The notes under the pieces are model-generated. The model was not told where the DNA came from and did not search any database. It was given only the letters and a program-made list of their open reading frames with translations. Positions 53,229-61,561 of a DNA stretch of 64,000 nucleotides are shown one piece after another (the stretch's first letter is position 1; each line of letters begins with the position of its first letter). The stretch is taken from the NCBI RefSeq assembly GCF_008386575.1, contig NZ_VUOA01000032.1, positions 18,051-82,050 of the forward strand, written 5' to 3'. This DNA comes from Salinarimonas soli (lineage in GTDB: Bacteria > Pseudomonadota > Alphaproteobacteria > Rhizobiales > Beijerinckiaceae). Made by a program: the position numbers and the translations under genes.

Positions 53229-54603
53229 CATAGGAGGAGCCTTTCCGGCCTCCGAAGGGAACGTGGTAGTCCACGCCCGCAGTAGGCAGGTTCACCATCA
53301 CCATCCCGGCCTCAGCGTTGCGCTTGAAGTGGCTCGCGAACTTCAGGCTTGTGGTGCAGATGCCCGACGCCAGGCCGAACTCCGTGTCGTTCGCGACCTC
53401 CAGGGCCTCGTCGTAGTCCCGCACCCGGATAACGCCGGCCACGGGACCAAAGATCTCCTCCCGGGCGATACGCATGCGGTTGCTGACGCCCGTGAACAGG
53501 GCGGGCGAGAGATAGAAGCCCGGGGCGTCCCGGGAGAGGAGCTCACCGCCTGCGGCGAGCGTCGCGCCCTCGTCCCGGCCGATGCGAATGTAGGACAGGT
53601 TCTGGTCGAGCTGGTTCTGGTCGACCACGGGGCCGATCTGGGTCGCGGGGTCGAGGGCGTCGCCGACCTTCAGGGCGCTAATGCGCTCCCGCATTGCTTC
53701 GACGAACCGGTCGTGGATCCCGTCCTGGACGATGATCCGCGAGGAGGCGGTGCAGCGCTGGCCAGTGGAGAAGAATGCGCCGTTGATCGCGCACTCTACC
53801 GCCACCTTCAGGTCCGCGTCGTCGAGCACCACAAGCGGGTTCTTGCCCCCGAGTTCTAGCTGAACCTTCTTCATGGGGTCAGACCCGATGCAGGCCTGCG
53901 CCACGCGCCGCCCCGTGCCGACCGAGCCCGTGAAGGACACCGCCGCCACGTCCCGGTGCTCCAGGATCGCCTGACCGACCTCCGAGCCACGCCCATTCAC
54001 GAGGTTGAACACGCCGGCCGGAAGCCCCGAGCGCGCGATGATCTCGGAGAGCGCGTGAGCGGTCGCAGGCACGAGGTCGGCCGGCTTGAACACCACCGTG
54101 TTTCCGTAGGCGAGCGCCGGGGCGATCTTCCACGCGGGGATCGCGATGGGGAAGTTCCAGGGCGTGATGAGCCCGACGACCCCGACGCCCTCGCGGGTCA
54201 CTTCCACATCCACGCTCGGGCGCACAGAGGCGAGCTTGTCGCCCGCCATTCGCAGGCACTCGCCGGAGAAGAACAGGAAGATCTGGCCCGCGCGCATCGT
54301 CTCGCCGATGCCCTCGGCGAGCGTCTTGCCCTCCTCGCGCGACAGGAGCCGCCCGATCTCGTCTTTGCGGGCGATAATCTCGTCGCCGATCCGCTTTAGG
54401 GCGTCGTGGCGCACCTGCGGCGTCGAGCGGGACCAGGCCGGGAAGGCATTCTTGGCAGCAGCAATGGCACGCTCCGCGTCCGCCCGGGAGCCTCGGGGGA
54501 AGTGGCCGATTACGTCGCCGGTGTTCGAGGGGTTGAGGTCGGGAGCGGCCTGCGCCGCCTCGACCCACTCGCCAGCGATGAAGTTTTTCGCATGGATCGT
54601 CAT
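53119..54603 (-). CDS. aldehyde dehydrogenase, probably alpha-ketoglutaric semialdehyde dehydrogenase
   Basis: A 494-residue NAD(P)+ aldehyde dehydrogenase. It shows WNFPIAIPAWK (cofactor), the general base Glu250 in QLELGGKNP and the catalytic Cys284 in GQRCTASSR. FTGSVGTGRRVA and the C-terminal GVDYHVPFGGRKGSSYGPRE are typical of 2,5-dioxovalerate (alpha-ketoglutaric semialdehyde) dehydrogenases of sugar-acid pathways. It is the last gene of an operon with an RraA-like protein and an IlvD/Edd dehydratase, which supports that substrate. It starts 6 bp after the RraA-like gene. Confidence 0.88.
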   Translation of the reverse strand: MTIHAKNFIAGEWVEAAQAAPDLNPSNTGDVIGHFPRGSRADAERAIAAAKNAFPAWSRSTPQVRHDALKRIGDEIIARKDEIGRLLSREEGKTLAEGIGETMRAGQIFLFFSGECLRMAGDKLASVRPSVDVEVTREGVGVVGLITPWNFPIAIPAWKIAPALAYGNTVVFKPADLVPATAHALSEIIARSGLPAGVFNLVNGRGSEVGQAILEHRDVAAVSFTGSVGTGRRVAQACIGSDPMKKVQLELGGKNPLVVLDDADLKVAVECAINGAFFSTGQRCTASSRIIVQDGIHDRFVEAMRERISALKVGDALDPATQIGPVVDQNQLDQNLSYIRIGRDEGATLAAGGELLSRDAPGFYLSPALFTGVSNRMRIAREEIFGPVAGVIRVRDYDEALEVANDTEFGLASGICTTSLKFASHFKRNAEAGMVMVNLPTAGVDYHVPFGGRKGSSYGPREQGRYAQEFYTTVKTAYTFDGNEPYVPRTRASE

Positions 54604-54609
54604 GGGGCT

Positions 54610-55326
54610 TTACCGTCCCTTCGCCTGGCGCCAAGCCTTGAAGTCCACGAGGGACTGCTCGTCCGTCGCGGGATAGAGGCCAAGGATCGAGCTGCCCTCA
54701 AGCACCTTCTCGGTGACGAAGTCCTCGTAGGCCGTCATCTCGACTGCCTCGTCCGCGATCTCGTCGGCGATTTGGGCCGGGATCACGAGGACGCCCTCGG
54801 CGTCCCCGACCATCACATCGCCAGGGAAGACAGGAGCGTCCCCGCAGCCGATGGGTACGTTGATGTCGATGGCTTGGTGCAGCGTGAGGTTCGTCGGGGC
54901 CGAGGGGCGGTTGTGATAGGCGGGGATCGCGAGGCCCTCGATCTCGGGCGTATCGCGAAACCCTCCGTCGGTGACCACGCCCGCCACGCCCCGCACCATG
55001 AGGCGGGAGATCAGGATCGAGCCGGCGGATGCCGCGCGGGGGTTTTTCCGGCTGTCCATCACGAGCACGCAGCCCGGAGGGCAGTCCTCCACGGCCTTCC
55101 GCTGCGGGTGCGCCCGGTCGCGGAAGACCGAGAGGTCGTTCAGGTCCTCGCGCGCGGGCATGTAGCGGAGCGTGAAGGCCTCGCCGACCATGGTGCCCGC
55201 CGCCGGATTGATCCGGCGTACGTCCTGGATCCACTGGTTACGCAGGCCGCGCTTGAAGAGCGCCGTCATGATGGTGGGGGTCGCGACGGTCTTCAGCTTG
55301 TCGCGGGTCTCTTGCTTGAGGGCCAT
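54610..55326 (-). CDS. RraA-like protein (aldolase/lyase or ribonuclease-regulator fold)
   Basis: A 238-residue protein from ATG 55326 (MALKQETRDKLKTVATPTIM). The RraA/HMG-aldolase motifs are present: GVVTDGGFRDTPEI, PIGCGDAPVFPGD, then VGDAEGVLVIP, with the metal/substrate Arg and Asp in the first. Relatives in sugar-acid operons act as aldolases or dehydratases on 4-hydroxy-2-oxo acids. Being between the dehydratase and the semialdehyde dehydrogenase, an enzymatic role is more likely than RNase E control. The exact reaction is unproven. Confidence 0.8.
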   Translation of the reverse strand: MALKQETRDKLKTVATPTIMTALFKRGLRNQWIQDVRRINPAAGTMVGEAFTLRYMPAREDLNDLSVFRDRAHPQRKAVEDCPPGCVLVMDSRKNPRAASAGSILISRLMVRGVAGVVTDGGFRDTPEIEGLAIPAYHNRPSAPTNLTLHQAIDINVPIGCGDAPVFPGDVMVGDAEGVLVIPAQIADEIADEAVEMTAYEDFVTEKVLEGSSILGLYPATDEQSLVDFKAWRQAKGR

Positions 55327-55348
55327 GTCGGGTGTCCGGGTCGGGAGG

Positions 55349-57085
55349 TCAGAAGATCGCGGGCTCGCCCACGGGGGCGCCGAAATCGGTTTCAAGGAAG
55401 TCGAAGTCGCAACCCTCGTGGGCTTGCCGGATGTGGCGCGTGAACATCCAGCCATAGCCGCGCTCGAAGCGGGCGGGCGGCGGCGTCCACTCGGCGCGCC
55501 GGCGGGCGAGCTCCTCTTCGGAGACGTCGAGGTTGATGGTGCGGGCGTTCACGTCGAGGCTGACGAGGTCGCCGGTGCGAACCAGCGCGAGAGGCCCGCC
55601 GATATAGGCCTCCGGCGAGACGTGGAGAATGCAGGCCCCGTAGCTCGTCCCGCTCATCCGGGCATCCGACAGGCGGACCATGTCCCTCACCCCCTGCCGC
55701 ACGAGCTTCTTCGGGATCGGCAGCATGCCCCATTCCGGCATGCCGGGGCCGCCTTGCGGGCCTGCATTGCGCAGGATCAGAACGTGGTCGGCCGTCACGT
55801 CGAGATCCTCGTCGTCGACCGCCGCCTTCATGGACGGGTAGTCGTCGAACACGAGGGCCGGGCCGGTGTGGCGCAGGAAGCGGGGCTCGCAGGCCGAGGG
55901 CTTGATCACGCAGCCGTCGGGAGCAAGATTTCCTTTCAGCACCGCGAGCGCGCCCTCGGCGTAGATCGGGTTCTCAATGGTGCGGATCACGTCGTCGTTG
56001 TAGACTTCCGCGCCCTCGATATTCTCGCCGAGCGTCCGGCCGGTCACAGTCATGGCGTCGAGGTGCAGGTGCTCCCGGATCCGGCTCATGAGCCCGATGA
56101 GGCCGCCCGCGTAGAAGAAGTCCTCCATGAGGTAGCGGTCGCCGCTCGGGCGCACGTTGGCGATTACCGGCACGATCCGGCTCGCGCGCTCAAAGTCGTC
56201 GAGGCCGACGTCCTGGCCCGCACGCCGGGCCATGGCGATGAGGTGGATGATAGCGTTGGTCGAGCAGCCCATCGCCATCGCCACCGTGATCGCGTTGAGG
56301 AAGGCCTCCCGGGTCTGGATCCGGGCGGGGGTGAGGTCTTCCCACACCATCTCGACCGCGCGTCGCCCGCACTCGGCGCTCATCCGGGGGTGGTTGGCGT
56401 CCGGAGCCGGAATGGAAGAGGCGTTAGGCAGGGTCATGCCTACCGCCTCGGCGAGCGCTGTCATCGTGGCCGCGGTGCCCATCGTCATACAGGTGCCGTG
56501 GCTGCGGGCGATGCCGGCCTCCACGTTGACCCAGTCCTGGTCGGAGATCGTGCCGGCGCGCCGCTCGTCCCAGAACTTCCAGGCATCGGAGCCGGAGCCC
56601 AGCACCTTGCCTTTCCAGTTGCCGCGAAGCATGGGCCCTGCGGGCAGGTAGATCGCAGGCAGCCCTGCGCTTGTCGCGCCCAAGAGCAGCGCCGGGGTTG
56701 TCTTGTCACAGCCGCCCATGAGCACGACCCCATCCACAGGGTGCGAGCGCAGGAGTTCCTCCACGTCCATCGCCAGTAGGTTGCGGTAGAGCATGGTGGT
56801 GGGCTTTACGAAGTTCTCGGCGAGCGAGATGCCGGGCATCTCGACGGGGAAGCCCCCCGCCTGCAGCACGCCCCGCTTCACGTCGTCGACGCGCTGCTTG
56901 AAATGGGAGTGGCAGGGGTTGATGTCGGACCAGGTGTTGAGGATCGCGATGACAGGCTTTCCCGCCCAGTCCTGCGGGGCGTAGCCCATCTGCATCATGC
57001 GGGAGCGGTGGCCGAAGCCGCGCAGGTCGTCGGGGGCGAACCAGCGCGCGCTGCGCAGGTCACCTGGAGCTTTACGGGTCGTCAT
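55349..57085 (-). CDS. IlvD/Edd-family dehydratase, probably sugar-acid (arabonate-type) dehydratase
   Basis: A 578-residue dehydratase. The three cysteines for the [2Fe-2S] cluster are Cys58 (SDINPCHSH), Cys126 (MGGCDKTTP) and Cys199 (SHGTCMTMG), at the spacing known for L-arabinonate/D-xylonate dehydratases. The family removes water from sugar acids to give 2-keto-3-deoxy acids. ATG 57085 is used, as the extension to 57145 is not protein-like. Followed by RraA-like and semialdehyde dehydrogenase genes, it suggests a non-phosphorylative route to 2-oxoglutarate. Confidence 0.9.
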   Translation of the reverse strand: MTTRKAPGDLRSARWFAPDDLRGFGHRSRMMQMGYAPQDWAGKPVIAILNTWSDINPCHSHFKQRVDDVKRGVLQAGGFPVEMPGISLAENFVKPTTMLYRNLLAMDVEELLRSHPVDGVVLMGGCDKTTPALLLGATSAGLPAIYLPAGPMLRGNWKGKVLGSGSDAWKFWDERRAGTISDQDWVNVEAGIARSHGTCMTMGTAATMTALAEAVGMTLPNASSIPAPDANHPRMSAECGRRAVEMVWEDLTPARIQTREAFLNAITVAMAMGCSTNAIIHLIAMARRAGQDVGLDDFERASRIVPVIANVRPSGDRYLMEDFFYAGGLIGLMSRIREHLHLDAMTVTGRTLGENIEGAEVYNDDVIRTIENPIYAEGALAVLKGNLAPDGCVIKPSACEPRFLRHTGPALVFDDYPSMKAAVDDEDLDVTADHVLILRNAGPQGGPGMPEWGMLPIPKKLVRQGVRDMVRLSDARMSGTSYGACILHVSPEAYIGGPLALVRTGDLVSLDVNARTINLDVSEEELARRRAEWTPPPARFERGYGWMFTRHIRQAHEGCDFDFLETDFGAPVGEPAIF

Positions 57086-57126
57086 GGCGGGGTCCTGAGG
57101 GCGTGGGGGGCTTGTGGGCGTCGAGC

Positions 57127-58029
57127 TCAACTGGACACTCCCCACTTGCGGATGGTCTTCTGCTCGACCGTGCGGAACACGAGGTTCTCCACCACGAGGC
57201 CGATCACGATCACGGTGAGGAGCCCCGCGAACACCGCTGGGATCTCAAGATTGTTGCGGTTCTCGAAGATGAACCAGCCGAGACCTCCCTGGCCCGACGA
57301 GACGCCGAAGACGAGCTCCGCGGCGATCAGCGTCCGCCAGGCGAAAGCCCAGCCGATCTTCAGCCCCGTGAGGATCGACGGGAACGCTGCAGGGACGAGG
57401 ATACGAGTAACGTAGGCGAAGCCCTTGAGGCCGTAGTTGCGCCCGACCATTCGGAGCGTCTGGGAGACGCCCAGGAACCCCGAATGGGTGTTGAGCGCGA
57501 CCGCCCATAGCACGGAGTGGATCAGCACGAAGACGAGGCTGCCCTGGCCTAGCCCGAACCAGATCAGCGCCAGAGGGAGCAGCGCGATGGCGGGCAGCGG
57601 GTTGAACATTGCGGTCATGGTTTCGAGGAAGTCCGTGCCGATCCGGGTGTTCACCGCGAGGATCGTCAGCGTCGCCGCGAGCGCGATGCCGGAGGCGTAG
57701 CCCATCAGCAGGATCTTGATCGAGGCCCAGGCCCGGGCCGGGATCGTGCCGTCGGCAATCCGCTCCCGCATGGCCTCCAGCGTCTCAATGAAGGTCGGGA
57801 ACAGGAGCGGGTTGTCGAGGAAGCGGGCGTAAGCCTCCCAAATCACCGCGAGCACGATGATGATCAGGGCCTTTCGCACGAAGGCGGTGCCCCAGAGGAG
57901 CTCCAGCGTGCCGAGCTTGCGCTCGACCTCTCCCATGGTGTCGGCCGCTGACGCGTCCGAGCGCATGACAATTCGGGGCTGGGCGGCGGTGGTGGACATG
58001 GGGGTGACCTTGGCGTTCGGGATGGGCAT
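57127..58029 (-). CDS. ABC transporter permease, SsuC/TauC (nitrate/sulfonate/taurine) type
   Basis: A 300-residue inner-membrane protein. It shows LIIIVLAVIWEAYARFL, a cluster of later spans (GYASGIALAATLTILAV, FNPLPAIALLPLALIWFGLG) and the family EAA loop (LRMVGRNYGLKGFAYVTRIL, VPAAFPSIL). It forms the membrane channel for the binding protein at 58879 and ATPase at 58035. Its start lies 5 bp after the ATPase stop with GGGGAG in place. The same operon continues 41 bp later into the dehydratase. Confidence 0.9.
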   Translation of the reverse strand: MPIPNAKVTPMSTTAAQPRIVMRSDASAADTMGEVERKLGTLELLWGTAFVRKALIIIVLAVIWEAYARFLDNPLLFPTFIETLEAMRERIADGTIPARAWASIKILLMGYASGIALAATLTILAVNTRIGTDFLETMTAMFNPLPAIALLPLALIWFGLGQGSLVFVLIHSVLWAVALNTHSGFLGVSQTLRMVGRNYGLKGFAYVTRILVPAAFPSILTGLKIGWAFAWRTLIAAELVFGVSSGQGGLGWFIFENRNNLEIPAVFAGLLTVIVIGLVVENLVFRTVEQKTIRKWGVSS

Positions 58030-58034
58030 GGCGG

Positions 58035-58799
58035 CTACTCCCCATGCCCGTCTTGCGCGAAAAGGAGTTCGTGGATCTCGCGCTCCAGGCGTCCGGCGGA
58101 GCCGTCGGTCGGGGAGGCGTGCTCCACGTCCACCACCTCGGCCTTAACCCGACCGGGATGCGGCGAGAGCAGGAGGATGCGGTTGCCGATCTTGATCGCC
58201 TCCGCGATGGAGTGGGTGACGAACATGACCGTGAAGCGGGTCTCCTCCCAGAGCTGAAGCAGTTCGTCCTGGCAGGTGCGCCGGGTGAGCGCGTCGAGCG
58301 CCGCGAAGGGCTCGTCCATCAGGAGGATGTCGGGCTCCATCGCCATGCCGCGGGCGATGGCCACGCGCTGCTTCATGCCGCCCGACAGGGTGTGCGGGTA
58401 GGAGTTCATGGCTCGGGTGAGGCCGACCTTCTCGATGTAGGCGGCCGCCCGGTCCCGCGCCTCGGAGCGCCCCATCTTCCGGGCGTTCAGGAGCGGAAAC
58501 ATGACGTTATCGAGCACGGTCTTCCAGGGCAGGAGCTGGTCGAACTCCTGGAAGACCATCATCCGGTCCGCGCCGGGCTCGGTGACCTTGCGGCCCTTGA
58601 TCCGGATCTCGCCCTCGCTCGGGTGCAGGTAGCCGCCCACCGCCTTGAGCAGGGTGGACTTGCCGCAGCCCGAGGGCCCCAGCAGCACGAAGCGGTCCGA
58701 CGTGTTCACCTCGAAGCTGACGCGCTCTGTAGCGGTGACCAGGACACTTGGCGTCTTGTAGCGGAGCGTGACGCCGCTGACGTCGAGAAGGGGTTGCAT
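58035..58799 (-). CDS. ABC transporter ATP-binding protein, SsuB/TauB type
   Basis: A 254-residue ATPase with Walker A GPSGCGKST, ABC signature LSGGMKQRVAIA, Walker B LLMDEPF and H-loop MFVTHSIAEAI. The AxDxxTR-like FAALDALTRR is usual for the nitrate/sulfonate/taurine family. ATG 58799 is chosen because the protein alignment begins at MQPLLDVSGV. It works with the permease and the binding protein to either side. In this operon the cargo is probably a sugar acid or other carboxylate, not a sulfonate. Confidence 0.92.
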   Translation of the reverse strand: MQPLLDVSGVTLRYKTPSVLVTATERVSFEVNTSDRFVLLGPSGCGKSTLLKAVGGYLHPSEGEIRIKGRKVTEPGADRMMVFQEFDQLLPWKTVLDNVMFPLLNARKMGRSEARDRAAAYIEKVGLTRAMNSYPHTLSGGMKQRVAIARGMAMEPDILLMDEPFAALDALTRRTCQDELLQLWEETRFTVMFVTHSIAEAIKIGNRILLLSPHPGRVKAEVVDVEHASPTDGSAGRLEREIHELLFAQDGHGE

Positions 58800-58878
58800 C
58801 GGGCAAGACCTCGGGATCGGCCCCGGCATGCGGGGCCGTGAGGGTTGAGGAACGCGGTGGGAGACAAGCCTGCCGGGA

Positions 58879-59898
58879 TCAGCTCCCGGAGAGGTCGTGA
58901 GCAACCGGCAGGTAGTAGTCCTTCCAGCTCTTCGGCATGTTCTTGAGAGTGCCGACCCGGTGCAGGTGCTCGGCAAACTTCATGGTGCCCTGGGGCTGGA
59001 GATTCCACTCCATCATGCCGGGCTGCTTCAGCCACTCCAGAAGGTCCTCGACGCTCGTCTTGTCGCCGGTCACCTCCTTGTAGATCTCCACCGCGGCCTT
59101 CGTGTCCTTGCGAATGAAGTCCTGCGCCTCCTGGCTCGCGTCGCGCACAGCCTGGATGATCTTCGGGTTGGCGTCGGCGTACTTGGTCGTTGTGAAGAAC
59201 TGGGCCTGGCTCAGAGGCCCCCCGATGATGTCCGGTGATTGGGCGATGATGCGGGCGCCCGGCACGTTCTTCATCTCGATGTACTGGAAGGGCGGCGCGG
59301 CGAAGTGGCTGCGCACCTCGTGGGTTGGGTTGGACATGGCCGCAGCCGCGTCCGGATGCCCGAGCTGGACCGTGTTGGCATCGAGCTTGCCCCACTGGTC
59401 CGCCCCGTAAAGCTGGGCCGACGCCATCTGGAGCAAGATCGCCTGGGTGGACACCTTGACGGTGGGCACCGCCACCTTGTCCCCAGGGCCGAGGTCCTTG
59501 ATGCTCTGGATCTTCGGGTCACGGGTGATCAGCGCCAGCGGCAGGGCCGAGCTCGCCACGATGCCCTTCACGCCACCACGGGTGCGATCCCACAGGAGGA
59601 GCAGGTTGCCGGTCCCGGTGTTCACGATATCGACGCCACCAGACAGGAGCGCGTCGGTCTGCGCGCCGCCGCCGGAGAAGGTGATCCACTTCGTGGTGAC
59701 ACCGGAGACGCCGAGGCGCTCAGCGTGCTTCTCAATGAGCTTCTGCCGCTCGATGACGTGGGTGGGCATGTAGAGGATGCCGGGCTGGCGGGTGATCGAG
59801 ACCTCGCTCTTGGCTTGCGCCATCGCAGCGCTCGTCCAGGCACCTGCGCCCAAGGCCACGAGCGCCGACATCGCGAGCCACGTTCCGAGCTTCACCAT
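58879..59898 (-). CDS. ABC transporter substrate-binding protein, SsuA/TauA/NMT1-like
   Basis: A 339-residue periplasmic protein with signal peptide MVKLGTWLAMSALVALGAGA, followed by TSAAMAQ and the mature start. The body is an NMT1/SsuA-like fold (SGGGAQTDALLSGGVDIVNT, then VKVSTQAILLQMA). It is the first gene of the catabolic operon, transcribed away from the GntR regulator gene, so the operator at 59974 is probably its control site. The ligand is unknown; catabolic context suggests a sugar-derived acid. Confidence 0.88.
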   Translation of the reverse strand: MVKLGTWLAMSALVALGAGAWTSAAMAQAKSEVSITRQPGILYMPTHVIERQKLIEKHAERLGVSGVTTKWITFSGGGAQTDALLSGGVDIVNTGTGNLLLLWDRTRGGVKGIVASSALPLALITRDPKIQSIKDLGPGDKVAVPTVKVSTQAILLQMASAQLYGADQWGKLDANTVQLGHPDAAAAMSNPTHEVRSHFAAPPFQYIEMKNVPGARIIAQSPDIIGGPLSQAQFFTTTKYADANPKIIQAVRDASQEAQDFIRKDTKAAVEIYKEVTGDKTSVEDLLEWLKQPGMMEWNLQPQGTMKFAEHLHRVGTLKNMPKSWKDYYLPVAHDLSGS

Positions 59899-59973
59899 CG
59901 TGCTTCCTCCTGATCGACTCTGTGTGAGCCTGTGTTTCACCCGTACAAGACGGGATTTAAGGTCACTAGTACG

Positions 59974-59985
59974 CTAATGCATTAG
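59974..59985. promoter_or_regulatory. putative GntR operator between divergent genes
   Basis: CTAATGCATTAG is a perfect 12-bp palindrome, and CACTAG just before it and TAGTGTG just after extend the dyad symmetry. It lies in the 157 bp between the binding-protein start (59898) and the GntR start (60056). FadR-type GntR proteins bind short dyads like this. Confidence 0.55.
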
Positions 59986-60055
59986 TGTGTCAATCTGGAT
60001 TCGTGCTATGGAATGTGCGAAGCGGGGCAAGCCGCCCTGCAGCGAGTTCCCATTG

Positions 60056-60754
60056 ATGGACGCCACAGTCAGAAGTTTTACCCCCCTGCGCGACCGCTCC
60101 CGTCCGGCCGCCCCGCAGGTCTTCGATGTGCTAAGGGATGAGATCATCTCCCTCACTCTGCCGCCCGGGACGGTTCTCAATCGAGGGGAACTGCAGGAGC
60201 AGTTCGGTGTAAGCTCGACGCCGATCCGAGACGCGCTGCTGCGCCTGCAAGAGGAGGGCTTCGTCGACATCTTCCCCCAGCACGCCACGGTAGTCAGCGC
60301 CATCGACCTCGCGGCGGCGAGCCAATCGCAGTTCCTGCGACGCTCGGTCGAGGTGGAAGTGGTGCGAACGCTGGCCGAAACTCCAAACCCAGACCTCGTC
60401 GCACGTCTGCGCTCAATCCTCGCCCGCCAGGAAGCGCTCGCGGCTTTAGGCGAACTCGACGACTTCAATACTTTGGACAGCCTGTTCCACCAGACGCTCT
60501 ATGAGGCAGCGCGGGTGCCTGACCTCTGGACCATTGTTCGTCGCAACTCGGGCCAGATTGATCGGCTGCGTCGGCTTCATCTACCCGTGGATGGCAAGGC
60601 GCGACAGATTGTGGCGGACCACGCGGCTATTCTGGAAGCAATCGCAGCAGGGGAATGCGACGTGGCGGATCGCGCACTCAGAGCCCACCTCTCCAGATCG
60701 CTAGCGTTCAGCGCGGAAATGAGAACAAGGCACCCGGGCTACTTCCGCGATTGA
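60056..60754 (+). CDS. GntR-family (FadR/FCD) transcriptional regulator
   Basis: A 232-residue protein. The winged HTH is VFDVLRDEIISLTLPPGTVL, then RGELQEQFGVSSTPIRDALL and EEGFVDI. The FCD effector domain follows (VARLRSILARQEALAALGEL, then DTLFHQTLYEAA-like DSLFHQTLYEA and DHAAILEAIAAGECDVADRA). The three His/Asp of FCD are in place, so it probably binds a metal plus an organic acid. It is divergent from the ABC/catabolic operon and likely represses it. ATG 60056 is used rather than TTG/GTG-type starts upstream. Confidence 0.9.
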   Translation: MDATVRSFTPLRDRSRPAAPQVFDVLRDEIISLTLPPGTVLNRGELQEQFGVSSTPIRDALLRLQEEGFVDIFPQHATVVSAIDLAAASQSQFLRRSVEVEVVRTLAETPNPDLVARLRSILARQEALAALGELDDFNTLDSLFHQTLYEAARVPDLWTIVRRNSGQIDRLRRLHLPVDGKARQIVADHAAILEAIAAGECDVADRALRAHLSRSLAFSAEMRTRHPGYFRD

Positions 60755-60772
60755 TTATCTCTCGTCTTAGAT

Positions 60773-60919
60773 AGCCCCCGCCCGTAGTGGCCGGATCCCG
60801 AGGTGCCTCGCACCCAGGACCCGTTCGCCCCGGAGCGGGGGCTCTTTCGTTCAAGTGTTAGGCGCTCATCGCGGGCGACTACTCCGCAGGCTCGCTCATG
60901 AGGACCGAGCCGGCATGTC
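60773..60919. repeat. repeat copy C (core of the ~490-bp repeat)
   Basis: About 147 bp nearly identical to the centre of copy B. It starts AGCCCCCGCCCGTAGTGGCC, includes the CCCCGGAGCGGGG hairpin plus GCTCTTTCGTT, and ends GACCGAGCCGGCATGTC, all in the same direction as copies A and B. It lies 18 bp after the GntR gene, so copies B and C bracket the whole sugar-acid cluster. Confidence 0.8.
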
Positions 60920-60981
60920 GCATCCGAGAAGAACTGTGGGAGCGCAGGACAGTGCTCCCACTCCAATGACGACGTGCGCAA

Positions 60982-61404
60982 TCAACCGGCGATGGCTGGC
61001 CGGTACCGTTCCCCCTTGCGCAGGCCATCAAGGCTCAGCGCGCCAGGGCCCGTGAAGACGAGCAGGAAGAACACGAAGCAGTAGAGGATCGCCGCGTCGC
61101 CCCCGTTGAGCACGGGGTAGAGCGCGCGCGGAGCGTGGAACGTCCAGTACGCCACCGCCATCTCGCCCGCGAGCAGGAACGCCACGGGGCGCGTGAACAA
61201 GCCGAGCAGGATCAGGAGCCCGCCGCCGAGCTCCAGGACGGCGCCCACGCCGAACAACGAGGCGAGGGGCGGCAGGCCGCTCTGCGGCGGGGCCGGGAAG
61301 CCGAAGAGCTTTTGCGTGCCGTGGAGCATGAAGATGATCGCCGTGGCGATCCGCAGGGCCGCGAGGGCGTAAGGGGTGTAACGGTCGAGTTTGTCGAAGG
61401 GCAT
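60982..61404 (-). CDS. DoxX family membrane protein
   Basis: A 140-residue protein with four hydrophobic spans and the DoxX hallmark start, ALRIATAIIFMLHGTQKLFG, then LELGGGLLILLGLFTRPVAF. DoxX proteins are small inner-membrane proteins linked to quinone or thiol redox handling. It is downstream of, and same strand as, a LigB-type dioxygenase and another DoxX-like protein, so the three may form one operon with a 157-bp gap. Confidence 0.9.
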   Translation of the reverse strand: MPFDKLDRYTPYALAALRIATAIIFMLHGTQKLFGFPAPPQSGLPPLASLFGVGAVLELGGGLLILLGLFTRPVAFLLAGEMAVAYWTFHAPRALYPVLNGGDAAILYCFVFFLLVFTGPGALSLDGLRKGERYRPAIAG

Positions 61405-61561
61405 GGTACCTCGTTGGTGACGTGACTTACCGATGTTTCGGGATAGATTGCTGTCGTTCAGCGGCGATCAGGCGTTTCCGGCACCGGGTGACGGCAGTGC
61501 CTTTGGCCGGCCTTGTCATGGTGACCTCCTTCAGAGGCTGATGATCGAGGGTAGCGAGAGC

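Noticed and set aside
61458-61520. 20-codon minus-strand frame after a near-perfect AAGGAGGTCACC
   Set aside because: The peptide (MTRPAKGHCRHPVPETPDRR) has no features and ends in a gap; it is probably a relic of a start site. Noted for its very strong Shine-Dalgarno.
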